A DNA stretch of 64,000 bases from Parvibaculaceae bacterium (GCA_028283765.1 JAPWJY010000008.1:744001-808000), one strand, 5' to 3'; numbered from the stretch's first letter, positions 51,690-61,262 are shown. Translations and numbers: made by a program. The notes: a model not told the origin generated them from the sequence alone.

Positions 51690-52901
51690 TCAGTTCAGGG
51701 ACTGGAATAACAAGTCCTGGAACTTCATAACGGATTCTGAGATCGGCTCTTTACCGTCCCGTGACAGAATCACGACCCGCCAGACCTGATTTCCTGTTTT
51801 CATCAGGGTTGCCCGTACTTCTTCTGTCTGGTCGCTGACAAGAGTGCCGGTGAGCACGAGGGCCTCCCGCCCCTCCAAAGTGACGGGCAAAGGCGGCTGC
51901 TGGAAGATCATGCGGTCCACAACCGAGGTTTGCCACAAGCTCGCATATGCAGAAAGGCTCAGGTCCGGATCGAGGCCTTCCCTGGCAAAAATAACGTAGG
52001 TCTTGTAATCCGGTGTTGTGAAGATATGGATGGGCTGCTGGTCATCATTCCTGTCCTCCGAGAGCGACCATCCTTCCGGAATGGAAACAGGCTTCCCGGT
52101 AATCTGGTTCATCCATGTGGTGCCGCTATAGGATGATGGATATTCATTTTTGGGAAGATTCTGGACCAGGCCAATCGCGATCAGCAGCAGGATGATAACG
52201 ACGGTAACGAGCAGTCCGCGGATAATGCCCAGTCGAGGGGCTTTTACATGAAACGCCCCCTTGTCATATGTGGCTTGTCCGCCGGATTTAACTTTCCGGT
52301 ATTGATAAATCATGGTGAACAGCGACACGAGGGGAAAGCCTGTGCCAAGCCCGGACCAATAGACTCCCGGTTGCCGGCGGAGATATTGCCCGGAAGAAAG
52401 GCGCACCGCGTCGGTGGTCGTCACCGAAATTCTGAGCAGCGCCTTGCCCGGCGTGTTGCCGAAAATGCCATAGATGCCCGCCTCGGCAATAAAAACGACC
52501 GGGGTGAAGAGCCAGCCAAACACATATTCCGCACCGGGATGCTGTAACCAGAACCCGAACTCCGGGAATGCTCTGGACAAGGCAAATGAAGCGATTACCG
52601 AGGCTGGCAGCCCGATAACCCACAGATCCATGATTCTGGCGAGAAAACGGCGCCAGGGGCCTGCGAAGGGGAGGGCCACGAGCTTCTCGCGAGGGGTGAT
52701 TTGCGGAAGCACAGGCGGGATAGAACCGGCAACCTGTTCAAGTCCCTGCAGTTCAGAAAGGGGCAGCCACTCCGGCTCGCCCTCTTTCCACACCAGCGTG
52801 CTGCGGGTTATTTTCCCCTCCAGAAGCAATCGCTGCAGGACATCTGCCGACACGGGGCCATGAGGTTTTTCCCCGATGGCGTACCATAACTGCCCTTGCA
52901 T
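51690..52901 (-). CDS. GYF_2-RDD domain membrane protein
   Basis: A 403-residue membrane protein of mixed architecture. Residues 1-50 are a GYF_2 domain (WYAIGEKPHGPVSADVLQRLL and STLVWKEGEPEWLPL). Residues about 80-235 form an RDD membrane domain with WRRFLARIMDLWVIG and TPGKALLRI, followed by one more helix (GLLVTVVIILLLIAIGLV) and a C-terminal periplasmic part of about 150 residues that I do not recognise. Function is unknown; RDD proteins have been linked to transport or membrane stress. The GC content is clearly lower than that of neighbours, and it is next to a decayed radC gene, which suggests acquisition by transfer. Confidence 0.8.
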   Translation of the reverse strand: MQGQLWYAIGEKPHGPVSADVLQRLLLEGKITRSTLVWKEGEPEWLPLSELQGLEQVAGSIPPVLPQITPREKLVALPFAGPWRRFLARIMDLWVIGLPASVIASFALSRAFPEFGFWLQHPGAEYVFGWLFTPVVFIAEAGIYGIFGNTPGKALLRISVTTTDAVRLSSGQYLRRQPGVYWSGLGTGFPLVSLFTMIYQYRKVKSGGQATYDKGAFHVKAPRLGIIRGLLVTVVIILLLIAIGLVQNLPKNEYPSSYSGTTWMNQITGKPVSIPEGWSLSEDRNDDQQPIHIFTTPDYKTYVIFAREGLDPDLSLSAYASLWQTSVVDRMIFQQPPLPVTLEGREALVLTGTLVSDQTEEVRATLMKTGNQVWRVVILSRDGKEPISESVMKFQDLLFQSLN

Positions 52902-53042
52902 GGTCAGGCTCCAACGTGGATGCGTTCGCGGGTGAGGATTTCTGGGTGAGGTCTCTTTCAGGTTAATATTATTTAACTAAAAATTTATAAACCGGCAACC
53001 TTGTAACTTGAGAAGAGTGAGGCGGGAAATCCTTCTCAGGAT

Positions 53043-54068
53043 TCAGCTCAGCATCTTGATGGCTTCGTGGATAGCGGGGAGGGCGGCTTCTGCAGCTTCG
53101 GTGCCGGATTCAATCAGCCCGGCCGCCTTGTCAAAGTCGGCAGGCGTGTAATCGCCCATGGCGGGGGCCATCAGCACGTCGGGTGGATCGCCCGCCATGC
53201 GCAGCCGGGCAATGCGATCCTGCACGATGTTGAGCGAGGCGAGCAACACGGTGGCAAAGCCTGGTCCGGGCTGGCGTTTGTCGGTATGGGCGAGCGCCTT
53301 CTTCTGCGGCTCGGCCTCGGCCAGCAGCGTGCGGTTGCGGACGCGCTCAAGCGCGCCGCGCAGGCGTTCCACGATGGGGCGCGCCTCGCTATGGGAGGTG
53401 GCGCTATCGCTCACCTCCTCCAGTTCCGTGTCGGCCATGTCGGCCTCGGCGGCGGCGGGCGGGTGGCTGATATAGAGCGAGGGTCTGCGGTCGCGGCTCT
53501 GGCCGCTGCGGTCGAAGGGATCGGTGTTGAGGTTGACGGCAATGACGACCCGTGCGCCCAGCGCCCGGCAGACTGAAACCGGTACGGGGTTGACCAGCGC
53601 GCCGTCGATCAGCCAGCGCCGCTCATGCAGCACCGGTGGAAAGAGGCCAGGAATGGCGTAGGAGGCGCGCATGGCCTGGATCAGGTTGCCTTCGTGCATC
53701 CAGACCTCGTGCCCGGTCGCAAGCTCTGTTGCGACCGATACGAAAACGCGATCCATATCCTCGATCAGGGTGTCGCCGAGGTGCTCGCCCAGCAGTTTTT
53801 CCAGCTTGCTGTCGCCGATGAGGCCGGAGGCAGGCAGCCGGAAGTCGAGCAGGCCCAGAATCCGCCGCCGGGTGAGCCCTATTGCGAAGTCTTCCAGTTC
53901 GTCCAGCTTGCCTGCCACATAGCAGCCGCCTACCAGCGCGCCGATTGAGGTGCCTGAAACAATATCGGGCACAATTCCTTCGCGCGCGAGAACACGCAGA
54001 ACGCCGATATGGGCCCAGCCGCGCGCACCGCCACTACCCAGCGCCAGACCGATCTTGGGACGGGACAT
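53043..54068 (-). CDS. Patatin-like phospholipase family protein (RssA/NTE-like)
   Basis: A protein of about 341 residues. The oxyanion loop GSGGARGWAHIG, the nucleophile in VSGTSIGALVGG and the catalytic Asp in LIDGALVNPVP give a complete patatin Ser-Asp dyad. The middle portion beyond residue 200 is polar and probably disordered, and the C-terminus is a helical cap. It should hydrolyse acyl esters of phospholipids in the cytoplasm or at the inner membrane. ATG 54068 starts where relatives start (MSRPKIGLALG); an in-frame ATG five codons upstream is possible. Confidence 0.88.
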   Translation of the reverse strand: MSRPKIGLALGSGGARGWAHIGVLRVLAREGIVPDIVSGTSIGALVGGCYVAGKLDELEDFAIGLTRRRILGLLDFRLPASGLIGDSKLEKLLGEHLGDTLIEDMDRVFVSVATELATGHEVWMHEGNLIQAMRASYAIPGLFPPVLHERRWLIDGALVNPVPVSVCRALGARVVIAVNLNTDPFDRSGQSRDRRPSLYISHPPAAAEADMADTELEEVSDSATSHSEARPIVERLRGALERVRNRTLLAEAEPQKKALAHTDKRQPGPGFATVLLASLNIVQDRIARLRMAGDPPDVLMAPAMGDYTPADFDKAAGLIESGTEAAEAALPAIHEAIKMLS

Positions 54069-54203
54069 ATTCCAATGCTTCATAATCAAACGAACAGGTA
54101 GATTGCCTGAGACGATGGCCTGTTGATAGGGGCCGTCTCCGGCATTCTTCCGTCAAAATGGTGACGGCAAGGTGACGGGGCCGGATTTTATCGGGAGCCG
54201 CGC

Positions 54204-54680
54204 TCAATCATGTTTATGCGGATGCCCATAGATCTCGGCCGGATCGTAAACCTTTTCCTTGCCGGAAAAAGTCAGGCCGACGGTGCCGTCTGCTGTGCGC
54301 GTGATTTCGCGGTAGAAGCAGGAGTGGTAGCCGACATGGCAGCTTGCGCCATTGCCCGCAACCTCGACCTTGAGCCAGATCGTATCCTGATCGCAGTCGG
54401 TCAGGATCGCGATCACATGCTGGATCTGCCCGCTTGTCGCGCCCTTGTGCCAGAGTTCGCCCCGGCTGCGGCTCCAGTACCAGGCTTCGCCGGTCTCGAT
54501 GGTGCGGGCCAGCGCCTCGGCGTTCATCCAGGCGTGCATGACGAGTTCGCCGGTTTTCGCGTCGGTCACGGCCGCCGGGATCAGCCCGTCGGCGTCGAAT
54601 CTGGGGGTGAAGCGCGTGCCTTCCTCAAGCTCGGCGTGCGTGCCGGGAGGGGGGAAGGGGGAAAAGGGAAGATCGCTCAT
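54204..54680 (-). CDS. hisI: Phosphoribosyl-AMP cyclohydrolase
   Basis: HisI (158 aa) opens the adenine ring of phosphoribosyl-AMP, the third step of histidine synthesis. Signature blocks are VMHAWMNAEALARTIETGEAWYWSRSRGELWHKG, the Asp cluster DCDQDTIWLKVE that binds Mg, and CHVGYHSCFYR with the zinc Cys residues. It is the short form without a fused HisE domain. It is downstream of folE but separated by a terminator. Confidence 0.95.
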   Translation of the reverse strand: MSDLPFSPFPPPGTHAELEEGTRFTPRFDADGLIPAAVTDAKTGELVMHAWMNAEALARTIETGEAWYWSRSRGELWHKGATSGQIQHVIAILTDCDQDTIWLKVEVAGNGASCHVGYHSCFYREITRTADGTVGLTFSGKEKVYDPAEIYGHPHKHD

Positions 54681-54760
54681 GGTCCGGTTGCCGATCCATT
54701 GAAAAACTATCCCCGGGGTCCGGCAAAGGCGGATGGAGGGGGCATCTGGCGAGGGCGAAG

Positions 54761-54787
54761 AAAAATGCCCGGAACAGGTCCGGGCAT
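54761..54787 (-). terminator. Rho-independent terminator of folE
   Basis: On the minus strand ATGCCCGGA and TCCGGGCAT (54765-54773 and 54779-54787 on plus) form a 9-bp stem with a 5-base loop, followed by TTTTT. It ends folE 33 bases after the stop. Confidence 0.85.
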
Positions 54788-54819
54788 CATTGTCGAGGGC
54801 GGGGAGGGAAGCAATAAGC

Positions 54820-55473
54820 TTAGTAACCCCGGATCATCTGCAAGAAGCGCGTTTCCATGCGCGGGTCGTCCTTGAACACGCCGGTGAACTGGCTGGTGAT
54901 CGTGGCGACCTCGGGCTTCTTGATGCCGCGCGTGGTCATGCACTGGTGCTTGGCCTCGATCAGCAGCGCCACGCCCCTGGGCTGGAGCACGCGGTTCATC
55001 GTATCGACGATCTGCGCGGTCATGGTTTCCTGCGTCTGCAGGCGATGGCCATAGATGTCGATCAGGCGGGCGAGCTTGGAAATGCCGACGACCTTGGTCG
55101 ATGGCACATAGGCGATATGGGCCCGCCCGAGGATCGCGACCATGTGATGTTCGCAATGGGATTCGATATTGATGTCGCGCAGCATGACCATATCGTCATA
55201 GCCCGCCACTTCCTCGAAGGTGCGCGACAGCACCTCGTCGGGATCCTCATTGTAGCCTTCGAAAAACTCCTCGTAGGCGCGTACGACGCGGCCGGGGGTG
55301 TCGACCAGCCCCTCGCGCGTCGGGTCGTCGCCAGCCCAGGCAATCAGGGTCTGGACGGCGGCTTCGGCTTCCTCGCGGGTGGGCCGCCTCACAGGGGACA
55401 GGGCATTCATGGCGCCTCCCGGCCTGGCCGTCGCCTCAAACGAAAGCCCGTCATCTACAGTTTTCATGTCCAT
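54820..55473 (-). CDS. folE: GTP cyclohydrolase I
   Basis: FolE (about 217 aa) makes dihydroneopterin triphosphate from GTP, the first step of tetrahydrofolate synthesis. Zinc ligands are in INIESHCEHHM and EAKHQCMTTRG; GLVDTPGRVVRAYEEFFEGY and KLARLIDIYGHRLQTQE are further family blocks. ATG 55473 is the likely start; ATG 55467 and 55410 are alternatives. Upstream, the leader 55475-55528 can fold with its 3' strand next to the start codon and may be a folate riboswitch. Confidence 0.95.
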   Translation of the reverse strand: MDMKTVDDGLSFEATARPGGAMNALSPVRRPTREEAEAAVQTLIAWAGDDPTREGLVDTPGRVVRAYEEFFEGYNEDPDEVLSRTFEEVAGYDDMVMLRDINIESHCEHHMVAILGRAHIAYVPSTKVVGISKLARLIDIYGHRLQTQETMTAQIVDTMNRVLQPRGVALLIEAKHQCMTTRGIKKPEVATITSQFTGVFKDDPRMETRFLQMIRGY

Positions 55474-55474
55474 A

Positions 55475-55528
55475 TGACTAATCTCTGTTGGGGTTTCCCG
55501 TGTGCAGGAATGCCACCGGTTCAAGTCA
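55475..55528 (-). promoter_or_regulatory. Candidate THF-II-type (folE motif) riboswitch
   Basis: On the minus strand the leader directly before the folE start contains TGACT (plus 55524-55528) that can pair with AGTCA (plus 55475-55479), enclosing TTCC-x-GGAA (55507-55510 with 55495-55498) and the GGGAAACCCC block (55490-55499). This arrangement, immediately before folE in an alphaproteobacterium, is what I recall of the tetrahydrofolate-II riboswitch. The closing stem abuts the ATG and spans the ribosome-site region, fitting translational control. Confidence 0.45.
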
Positions 55529-55909
55529 CACATGCCGGGCCATCAGGCAGATCGCCGTTAACATATGCTTTACCCATCAAGTCGGTTTCTATATGCCATG
55601 CCGTTTCGGCACTGACACCGCCTATTGCGTGCATATGGCTTTGCACAAAGGTGGGATCAAGACGTCTGTTCTGATTGTTATGCAACTCAAGAGAAGATTT
55701 TGGCCCCGTCAGGACTGGATTCTTCCAGGCTTTCCCAAACTCTATTGTGCGCCGTTCCAATGTGTTTTATGCCGGTCCGCACGAAAATGATGGAGCTTCT
55801 GCCATGACGGGCTGTCGAACTTGTGCCGAAAAGCGCTTTGACGCATTAAACTAGCCGTCGGTCCGTCCCTCCGGGATTGGCCGCTCCGCCGCCGGATCCG
55901 GGACCGTTC
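55529..55909. other. folE-cysS divergent intergenic region, AT-richer
   Basis: No convincing gene. A minus-strand open frame of 79 codons (55760-55521, TTG start) ends inside the folE leader and has no recognised similarity or clear ribosome site. A weak plus-strand promoter may be TTGTGC about 80 bases before the cysS start with CATTAA 17 bases later. The region from about 55560 to 55760 is visibly less GC-rich than the genes around it. Confidence 0.35.
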
Positions 55910-57319
55910 ATGAAGCTCGCCATCCACAATACGCTGACCCGCCGCAAGGAAACCTTTCACCCTGCCGATCCGCAGCGGGTGACCATGTATGTCTGCGGTC
56001 CCACGGTCTACAACCATGCCCATATCGGCAATGCCCGGCCCGCCGTGGTGTTCGACGTGCTGGCGCGGCTGCTGCGCCGCCTCTATCCCCATGTCGTCTA
56101 CGCCCGGAACATCACCGATATCGAGGACAAGATCATCGCGGCGGCGGACGCGGCCGGCGTGCCCATTTCCGTCATCACCGACAAATATGCCCGGATCTAC
56201 CATGAGGATATGGGTGCGCTCGGGGTGCTGCCGCCGGACATAGAGCCCCGGGCGACCGACTCCATCGCCTCCATGATCGGCATTATCCAGCGCCTCATCG
56301 AGGCGGGCCATGCCTATGCGGCGGAAGGCCATGTGCTGTTCGATGTGCCGAGCTTCCCCGATTACGGCAGGCTTTCGGGCCGCAGCCGCGATGACATGAT
56401 CGCCGGTGCAAGGGTCGAGGTCGCGCCCTACAAGAAAGATCCGGCCGATTTCGTGCTCTGGAAGCCTTCCACGCCCGAACAGCCGGGCTGGCCGAGCCCC
56501 TGGGGCCGGGGCCGTCCGGGCTGGCATATCGAATGCTCGGCCATGATCGAGCAGCATCTGGGCGAAACCATCGATATTCACGGCGGCGGCCATGATCTGG
56601 TCTTTCCCCATCATGAGAATGAAATCGCCCAGTCGAGCTGCGCTCATCACGATCATGCCGGGCACGGCGTGCCGCTGGCGCGCTACTGGATGCACAACGG
56701 CTTCGTGAATGTCGAAAAGGAGAAGATGTCGAAGTCCATCGGCAATGTGCTGCTGGTCCACGATCTCGTGCGCGAGGCGCCGGGGGAGGCGATCCGGCTG
56801 GCCCTGCTGAACGGCCATTACCGCCAGCCGCTGGACTGGACGGCGGAGGGGCTCGCCCAGTCGCGGCGGATGCTCGACCGGCTCTATGGCGCGTTGCAGT
56901 CCCTTGGCAATATCGAGGCGGACCTGGCCGGGGACGCCGTGCCGCCCGCCTTCATGGCCGCCCTGCTGGACGATCTGAACACCCCGAAGGCGCTGTCGGA
57001 GCTTTTCGCACTGGCCAGGCAGGCCAATGTGGCGGAAGGCCCGGCCGAAAAGGCGAGGCTCAAGGCGGCCCTGATCCAGTCCGGCGCGCTTCTGGGCCTG
57101 TTGCAGCAGGATCCGGCTTCATGGTTTGAAATCGGGCGCGGCAGTTCCCATCTTGAAGCGGAAGAGATCGAGCGGCTGATCGAGGCGCGCAAGGCCGCCC
57201 GTGCGGCGAAGGACTTCGCCGAGGCCGACCGTATCCGCGCCGATCTTCTGACGAGGGGCATCGAACTGCTCGATGGCCCGGACGGAACCCAGTGGCGCGC
57301 GACCGCGCCGGCAGGCTAG
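55910..57319 (+). CDS. cysS: Cysteine-tRNA ligase
   Basis: CysS (469 aa) charges tRNA-Cys. The HIGH-like motif is [10 protein letters not shown] at about residue 40, with MYVCGPTVY before it; zinc ligands lie in HIECSAM and [10 protein letters not shown]; the KMSKS signature is in EKMSKSIGN. The C-terminal helical domain is complete. ATG 55910 fits the family start [14 protein letters not shown]; a longer TTG-led frame starts at 55877 but is not supported. Confidence 0.96.
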   Translation: MKLAIHNTLTRRKETFHPADPQRVTMYVCGPTVYNHAHIGNARPAVVFDVLARLLRRLYPHVVYARNITDIEDKIIAAADAAGVPISVITDKYARIYHEDMGALGVLPPDIEPRATDSIASMIGIIQRLIEAGHAYAAEGHVLFDVPSFPDYGRLSGRSRDDMIAGARVEVAPYKKDPADFVLWKPSTPEQPGWPSPWGRGRPGWHIECSAMIEQHLGETIDIHGGGHDLVFPHHENEIAQSSCAHHDHAGHGVPLARYWMHNGFVNVEKEKMSKSIGNVLLVHDLVREAPGEAIRLALLNGHYRQPLDWTAEGLAQSRRMLDRLYGALQSLGNIEADLAGDAVPPAFMAALLDDLNTPKALSELFALARQANVAEGPAEKARLKAALIQSGALLGLLQQDPASWFEIGRGSSHLEAEEIERLIEARKAARAAKDFAEADRIRADLLTRGIELLDGPDGTQWRATAPAG

Positions 57320-57322
57320 GCA

Positions 57323-57817
57323 ATGCTGAACGAGCTTTATAACAAGCGCATTCTGGAACTGGCTGCGGACATTCCGCTGACCGAACGGCTTGCCGCGCCC
57401 GATGCGTCCTCGACGAAGGTCAGCAAGCTCTGCGGCTCAAGGGTGACGGTGGATGTGACGGTCGAAAAGGACCGGGTGACCGGCTATGGAGCCGAAATCC
57501 GCGCCTGCGCGCTGGGTCAGGCCTCGTCCTCGATCATGGCCCGCCATGTGGTGGGGGCCAGCGCCGAAGAACTCCACGCCGTTGCCGCCGCCATGCGCGC
57601 CATGCTCAAGGAGGGGGCTGAAGCGCCCTCGATCTGGCCCGATCTTGCGATTTTGGAGCCTGTGCGCGATTATAAGGCCCGTCACGCCTCGACTCTGCTG
57701 GTGTTCGAGGCGGTGGAAGAGGCAGTGGATATGGCGATGGCCAAAAACAGGCAGGAACTCGAAGGGAGTGAGACGCAAGGCGCGCTCCCGACCCTCACTA
57801 GCACCGGCCCGGCCTGA
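57323..57817 (+). CDS. NifU/SufU-like iron-sulfur cluster scaffold protein
   Basis: A 164-residue IscU-fold protein. It begins LNELYNKRILELAADIP and has cysteines in SKLCGSRV (Cys37) and IRACALGQASSS (Cys62), the first two cluster ligands. The third position, usually Cys after a His, reads ARHASTLL, so the His remains and Cys is replaced by Ala. I recall this as usual in the alphaproteobacterial version found beside yidD. It may scaffold or carry a cluster with different ligation. It starts 3 bases after cysS. Confidence 0.82.
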   Translation: MLNELYNKRILELAADIPLTERLAAPDASSTKVSKLCGSRVTVDVTVEKDRVTGYGAEIRACALGQASSSIMARHVVGASAEELHAVAAAMRAMLKEGAEAPSIWPDLAILEPVRDYKARHASTLLVFEAVEEAVDMAMAKNRQELEGSETQGALPTLTSTGPA

Positions 57818-57913
57818 CCGCCGGGCCCGCCGGTATGCGTTTGCATGCCTTTTCTTCATGACCGATCCAGCGCCCGATGGCGCGGCCCTTCATGACTCTC
57901 CGGCGCATATCCC

Positions 57914-58252
57914 GTGATTTCCATGCCGTTCAACCCCATCGGCCTTGCCTTGCGCGGGCTTATCCAGAGCTATCGCTATGTGCTCTCGCCCCTGATCGGG
58001 CCGAGATGCCGGCACATGCCCAGTTGCTCTGAATATACGCTTGAGGCTATTTCCCGGCACGGGGTCTGGCGGGGTGGATGGCTCGGCCTCTCGCGGCTTT
58101 GCCGCTGCCATCCCTGGGGCACGCACGGGTTCGACCCGGTGCCGGAGACACTGGAGGCCGGGCCGTTCTGGACTCCATGGCGCTATGGCGACTGGACCGG
58201 CAAGGGGCTGCGCGCGCTCGAAACACATGCTCACGACAAGAGAATGAAATGA
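57914..58252 (+). CDS. yidD: Membrane protein insertion efficiency factor YidD
   Basis: A 112-residue YidD-family protein with [34 protein letters not shown], the conserved Cys-containing core, and [22 protein letters not shown]. It assists YidC/Sec membrane insertion. GTG 57914 or ATG 57923 may be the start. Its stop overlaps the thrS start (ATGA), so thrS is coupled to it. In many bacteria yidD is near rnpA and yidC; here it lies with the Fe-S scaffold gene. Confidence 0.9.
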   Translation: MISMPFNPIGLALRGLIQSYRYVLSPLIGPRCRHMPSCSEYTLEAISRHGVWRGGWLGLSRLCRCHPWGTHGFDPVPETLEAGPFWTPWRYGDWTGKGLRALETHAHDKRMK

Positions 58253-60222
58253 TCAGAATTACGCTCCCCGACGGCTCCGTGCGCGAAGCTGAATCCGGCA
58301 TCGACGGCTTCGCCTTCGCCGAAAGCATTGCGAAATCGCTCGCCAAAAAGGCCGTCGCCCTGAAGCTCGACGGCAAGCTCGTGGACCTTTCGACGAGGAT
58401 CGAGCATGACGCATCGGTCGAGGTGGTGACGCGCGAGGGGGGGGCGGATGCCCTCGATCTCATCCGCCACGATGCCTCCCATGTCATGGCCGAGGCCGTG
58501 CAGGAGCTTTTCCCCGGCACGCAGGTCACCATCGGCCCGGTGATCGAGAACGGCTTCTATTATGACTTCGCCCGCGCCGAGCCCTTCCGGCTGGAAGATC
58601 TGGAGCAGATCGAGGCGCGGATGAAGGAAATCGTCGATCGCGACGAGAAGATCAGCCGCGAGGTCTGGCCGCGCGAGGAAGCCATCGCCTATTTCCGGAG
58701 GATCGGCGAAATCTACAAGGCCGAACTGATCGAGAGCATTCCCGGCAACGAGGATATTTCGGTCTATCGTCAGGGGAACTGGCTCGATCTGTGCCGGGGG
58801 CCGCATCTGCCGTCCACGGGCAAGCTCGGCAAGGCCTTCAAGCTGACCAAGCTCGCGGGCGCCTACTGGCGCGGCGACAGCCGCAACGAGATGCTTCAGC
58901 GCATCTATGGCACGGCCTGGGCCACGGAAAAGGAGCTTGCGGCCTATCTGACGATGATGGAGGAAGCGGAGCGCCGCGATCACCGCAAGATCGGGCGCGA
59001 GATGGACCTGTTCCATTTGCAGGAGGAAGCGCAGGGCTCGGTTTTCTGGCATCCCAGGGGCTATGTCATCTGGCAGGCGCTGGAACAATATCTGCGCCGC
59101 CGCATCCACAAGGGCGGCTATGTCGAGGTGAAGACGCCCCAGCTTCTCGACGCCAAGTTCTGGGAGCAGTCCGGCCACTGGGGCAAATACCGTGAAAACA
59201 TGTTCGTGGTGCCCGACGAGGTGCCCTCGGTCGATGACGAGGCGCCGATCCTCAGCGGCAAGTCCACGCTGATGGCGCTGAAGCCGATGAACTGCCCGGC
59301 GCATATCCAGATTTTCAAGCAGGGCGTCAAGAGCTATCGCGACCTGCCCCTGCGCATGGCGGAATTCGGCTGCTGCCACCGCAACGAGGCCCATGGCGCG
59401 CTCCATGGGTTGATGCGCGTGCGTCAGATGACGCAGGACGACGCCCATATCTTCTGCCGCGAGGACCAGATCCAGAGCGAGACGGAAGCCTTCTGCGAAC
59501 TGCTCGACAGCGTTTACCGCGACACGGGCTTTACCGACGTTTCGATCCGCCTCGCCACGCGCCCCGAACAGCGGGCAGGCACGGACGAGACATGGGACAA
59601 GGCGGAAAAGGCGCTGGGCGATGCGCTTCACGCCACGGGCCGTGATTTCTCGGTTGCACCGGGCGACGGTGCCTTCTACGGGCCCAAGCTCGAATTCCAC
59701 CTGAAAGACGCTATTGGCCGCTCCTGGCAACTCGGCACGCTTCAGCTCGATTTCGTGCTGCCCGAGCGGCTCGATGCGAGCTTCATCGGCGAGGATGGAG
59801 CCAAGCATCGCCCGGTCATGCTCCATCGTGCCATCTTCGGTTCACTGGAACGCTTCATCGGCATTCTGATCGAGAACTATGAGGGGCGCTTCCCGCTCTG
59901 GCTCGCACCGGTGCAGGTGGCTGTCGCCACCATTACGTCGGATGCGGACGGCTATGCCGCCGAGGTCGGCCGCTTGCTGGAAGACAAGGGCCTGCGTGTC
60001 GAGACCGATCTGCGCAACCAGAAGATCAACTTCAAGGTGCGCGAACATTCGGTCGGCAAGGTGCCGGTGATCCTCGTCGCAGGCAAGCGCGAGGCGGAGG
60101 AGCGCACCGTCTCCGTCCGCCGCCTTGGCTCCAGCGACAGCAAGGTCGTGCCGCTCGATGAAATCGTGAAGCTGCTGACGGAGGAGGCGACGCCGCCCGA
60201 TCTGGTGCGCCAGGCTGCCTGA
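58249..60222 (+). CDS. thrS: Threonine-tRNA ligase
   Basis: ThrS (657 aa) charges tRNA-Thr. Domains in order: TGS ([15 protein letters not shown], residues 1-65), the editing domain with [12 protein letters not shown] and a SAD-type region, the class II catalytic core with zinc Cys in [12 protein letters not shown], motif 2 in [21 protein letters not shown], motif 3 in [17 protein letters not shown], and an anticodon-binding domain to the C-terminus. ATG 58249 overlaps the yidD stop; the upstream open frame is spurious. Confidence 0.97.
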   Translation: MIRITLPDGSVREAESGIDGFAFAESIAKSLAKKAVALKLDGKLVDLSTRIEHDASVEVVTREGGADALDLIRHDASHVMAEAVQELFPGTQVTIGPVIENGFYYDFARAEPFRLEDLEQIEARMKEIVDRDEKISREVWPREEAIAYFRRIGEIYKAELIESIPGNEDISVYRQGNWLDLCRGPHLPSTGKLGKAFKLTKLAGAYWRGDSRNEMLQRIYGTAWATEKELAAYLTMMEEAERRDHRKIGREMDLFHLQEEAQGSVFWHPRGYVIWQALEQYLRRRIHKGGYVEVKTPQLLDAKFWEQSGHWGKYRENMFVVPDEVPSVDDEAPILSGKSTLMALKPMNCPAHIQIFKQGVKSYRDLPLRMAEFGCCHRNEAHGALHGLMRVRQMTQDDAHIFCREDQIQSETEAFCELLDSVYRDTGFTDVSIRLATRPEQRAGTDETWDKAEKALGDALHATGRDFSVAPGDGAFYGPKLEFHLKDAIGRSWQLGTLQLDFVLPERLDASFIGEDGAKHRPVMLHRAIFGSLERFIGILIENYEGRFPLWLAPVQVAVATITSDADGYAAEVGRLLEDKGLRVETDLRNQKINFKVREHSVGKVPVILVAGKREAEERTVSVRRLGSSDSKVVPLDEIVKLLTEEATPPDLVRQAA

Positions 60223-60232
60223 AGGCTCTTTC

Positions 60233-61144
60233 CTACAAATGATACCAGAGCGTCAGGCCGAACAGCGTGTCCTTCGTTGTGTTCTGGCCTGCGATGCTCT
60301 GGGTTATGCCCCCGCCGATCGAAAATTGCGGGTGTATGCGCTGGACAAGCTGGAAGCCGATTCTGGATGAGGTTACGCGGGACGGTGCAAGCGGGTAGGT
60401 GCCGAGGGAAGTGGAATTCAGACTTCTGACTATGAAAAACGTTTTATCGCTCAGGGCAAAGCCGAGCGTCATGTCGCCGTCCACCTCATCGGGCCTGTCG
60501 TGATCCTGAAAAATATAATTGCCTTCGAGCGAAATGAAGGTAGGGAGGCCGAACAGGGAAAAGCCGCGCCCAACCATAAGGGCGATCTCCTTGTCGAGAG
60601 CGGTTTCTTTATCTGTATGGGGACTGTTATTCGTTGATGCCCTGTGGAAGATCAGGCCCGGCTGGATGGAGACCAGAAAGCCGGAAATAGTGAAGACATG
60701 ATAGCGCAGTCCCGCCTCCAGCTCGGTGAGTTTGGCCGAAGAGGAGGGAGCGCCGGGCGTGTCGATCGACTGTTTCAGCCAGCTTATGCGCCCCACCAGC
60801 GTCAGATCGTCGGTAAGGCCATGTTCGATGTAGGGCGTAATTCCGGTGCTCTTGTAGTCGCGGCGCGAGACGACCTTCCCGTTCCGGTCATATTCCCGGC
60901 TTGTCGTGCCGGTTTCCATGTCGAACATGACAAATGTTTTGCCGGATGGCCGGGGCCATGCGCCTGTCACGCACGATGTCCCGCAGGCAAATCCGGAAAG
61001 ATATTTGTCCGTTGAAATTTCACTGGCGGCGGATTGGTCAGACAGTGCCGGATCGGCGTGCGCCATGGTGCCGGGCAGAGATATATAAGTAATCATGCCG
61101 CATAACATGACCGGTAAAAAATCTTTTATGAATTTCCTGTACAC
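60233..61144 (-). CDS. Envelope beta-strand-rich protein, tandem paralog 1
   Basis: A 303-residue secreted protein. An N-terminal hydrophobic stretch (IKDFLPVMLCGMITYISLPG) and MAHA form the signal peptide. The mature protein consists of alternating hydrophobic beta-strand-like segments (ITPYIEHGLTDDLTLVGRI, ELEAGLRYHVFTISGFLVSI, SIGGGITQSIAGQ) and ends FGLTLWYHL, an aromatic/hydrophobic end consistent with an outer-membrane beta-barrel. Function unknown. It has a paralog just upstream in the same orientation and lower GC than surrounding genes. Confidence 0.7.
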   Translation of the reverse strand: MYRKFIKDFLPVMLCGMITYISLPGTMAHADPALSDQSAASEISTDKYLSGFACGTSCVTGAWPRPSGKTFVMFDMETGTTSREYDRNGKVVSRRDYKSTGITPYIEHGLTDDLTLVGRISWLKQSIDTPGAPSSSAKLTELEAGLRYHVFTISGFLVSIQPGLIFHRASTNNSPHTDKETALDKEIALMVGRGFSLFGLPTFISLEGNYIFQDHDRPDEVDGDMTLGFALSDKTFFIVRSLNSTSLGTYPLAPSRVTSSRIGFQLVQRIHPQFSIGGGITQSIAGQNTTKDTLFGLTLWYHL

Positions 61145-61236
61145 ATTAAAAATCCCGATAGGGAATAATATGAATTCATTTCTATTTCTGGTTTATTGCA
61201 GCCAATAAAAAGGCGTGCCCGGCTGAAAAATCCATC

Positions 61237-61262
61237 TTAGACAGGCATGTCTGTCCGTCTAA
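61237..61262. promoter_or_regulatory. Dyad in the intergenic region between the two paralogs
   Basis: GACAGGCATGTCTGTC (61240-61255) has arms GACAG/CTGTC around GCATGT; outer TTAGAC and GTCTAA are also complementary. Possible repressor operator upstream of paralog 1. Confidence 0.35.

Noticed and set aside
51430-51789. Plus-strand 119-codon frame
   Set aside because: It lies opposite the radC relic and the 3' end of the GYF-RDD gene; the minus-strand similarity to RadC explains the sequence.
55521-55760. Minus-strand 79-codon frame upstream of folE
   Set aside because: TTG start without clear ribosome site, no recognised similarity, and its end overlaps the folE leader; kept only as a note in the intergenic entry.
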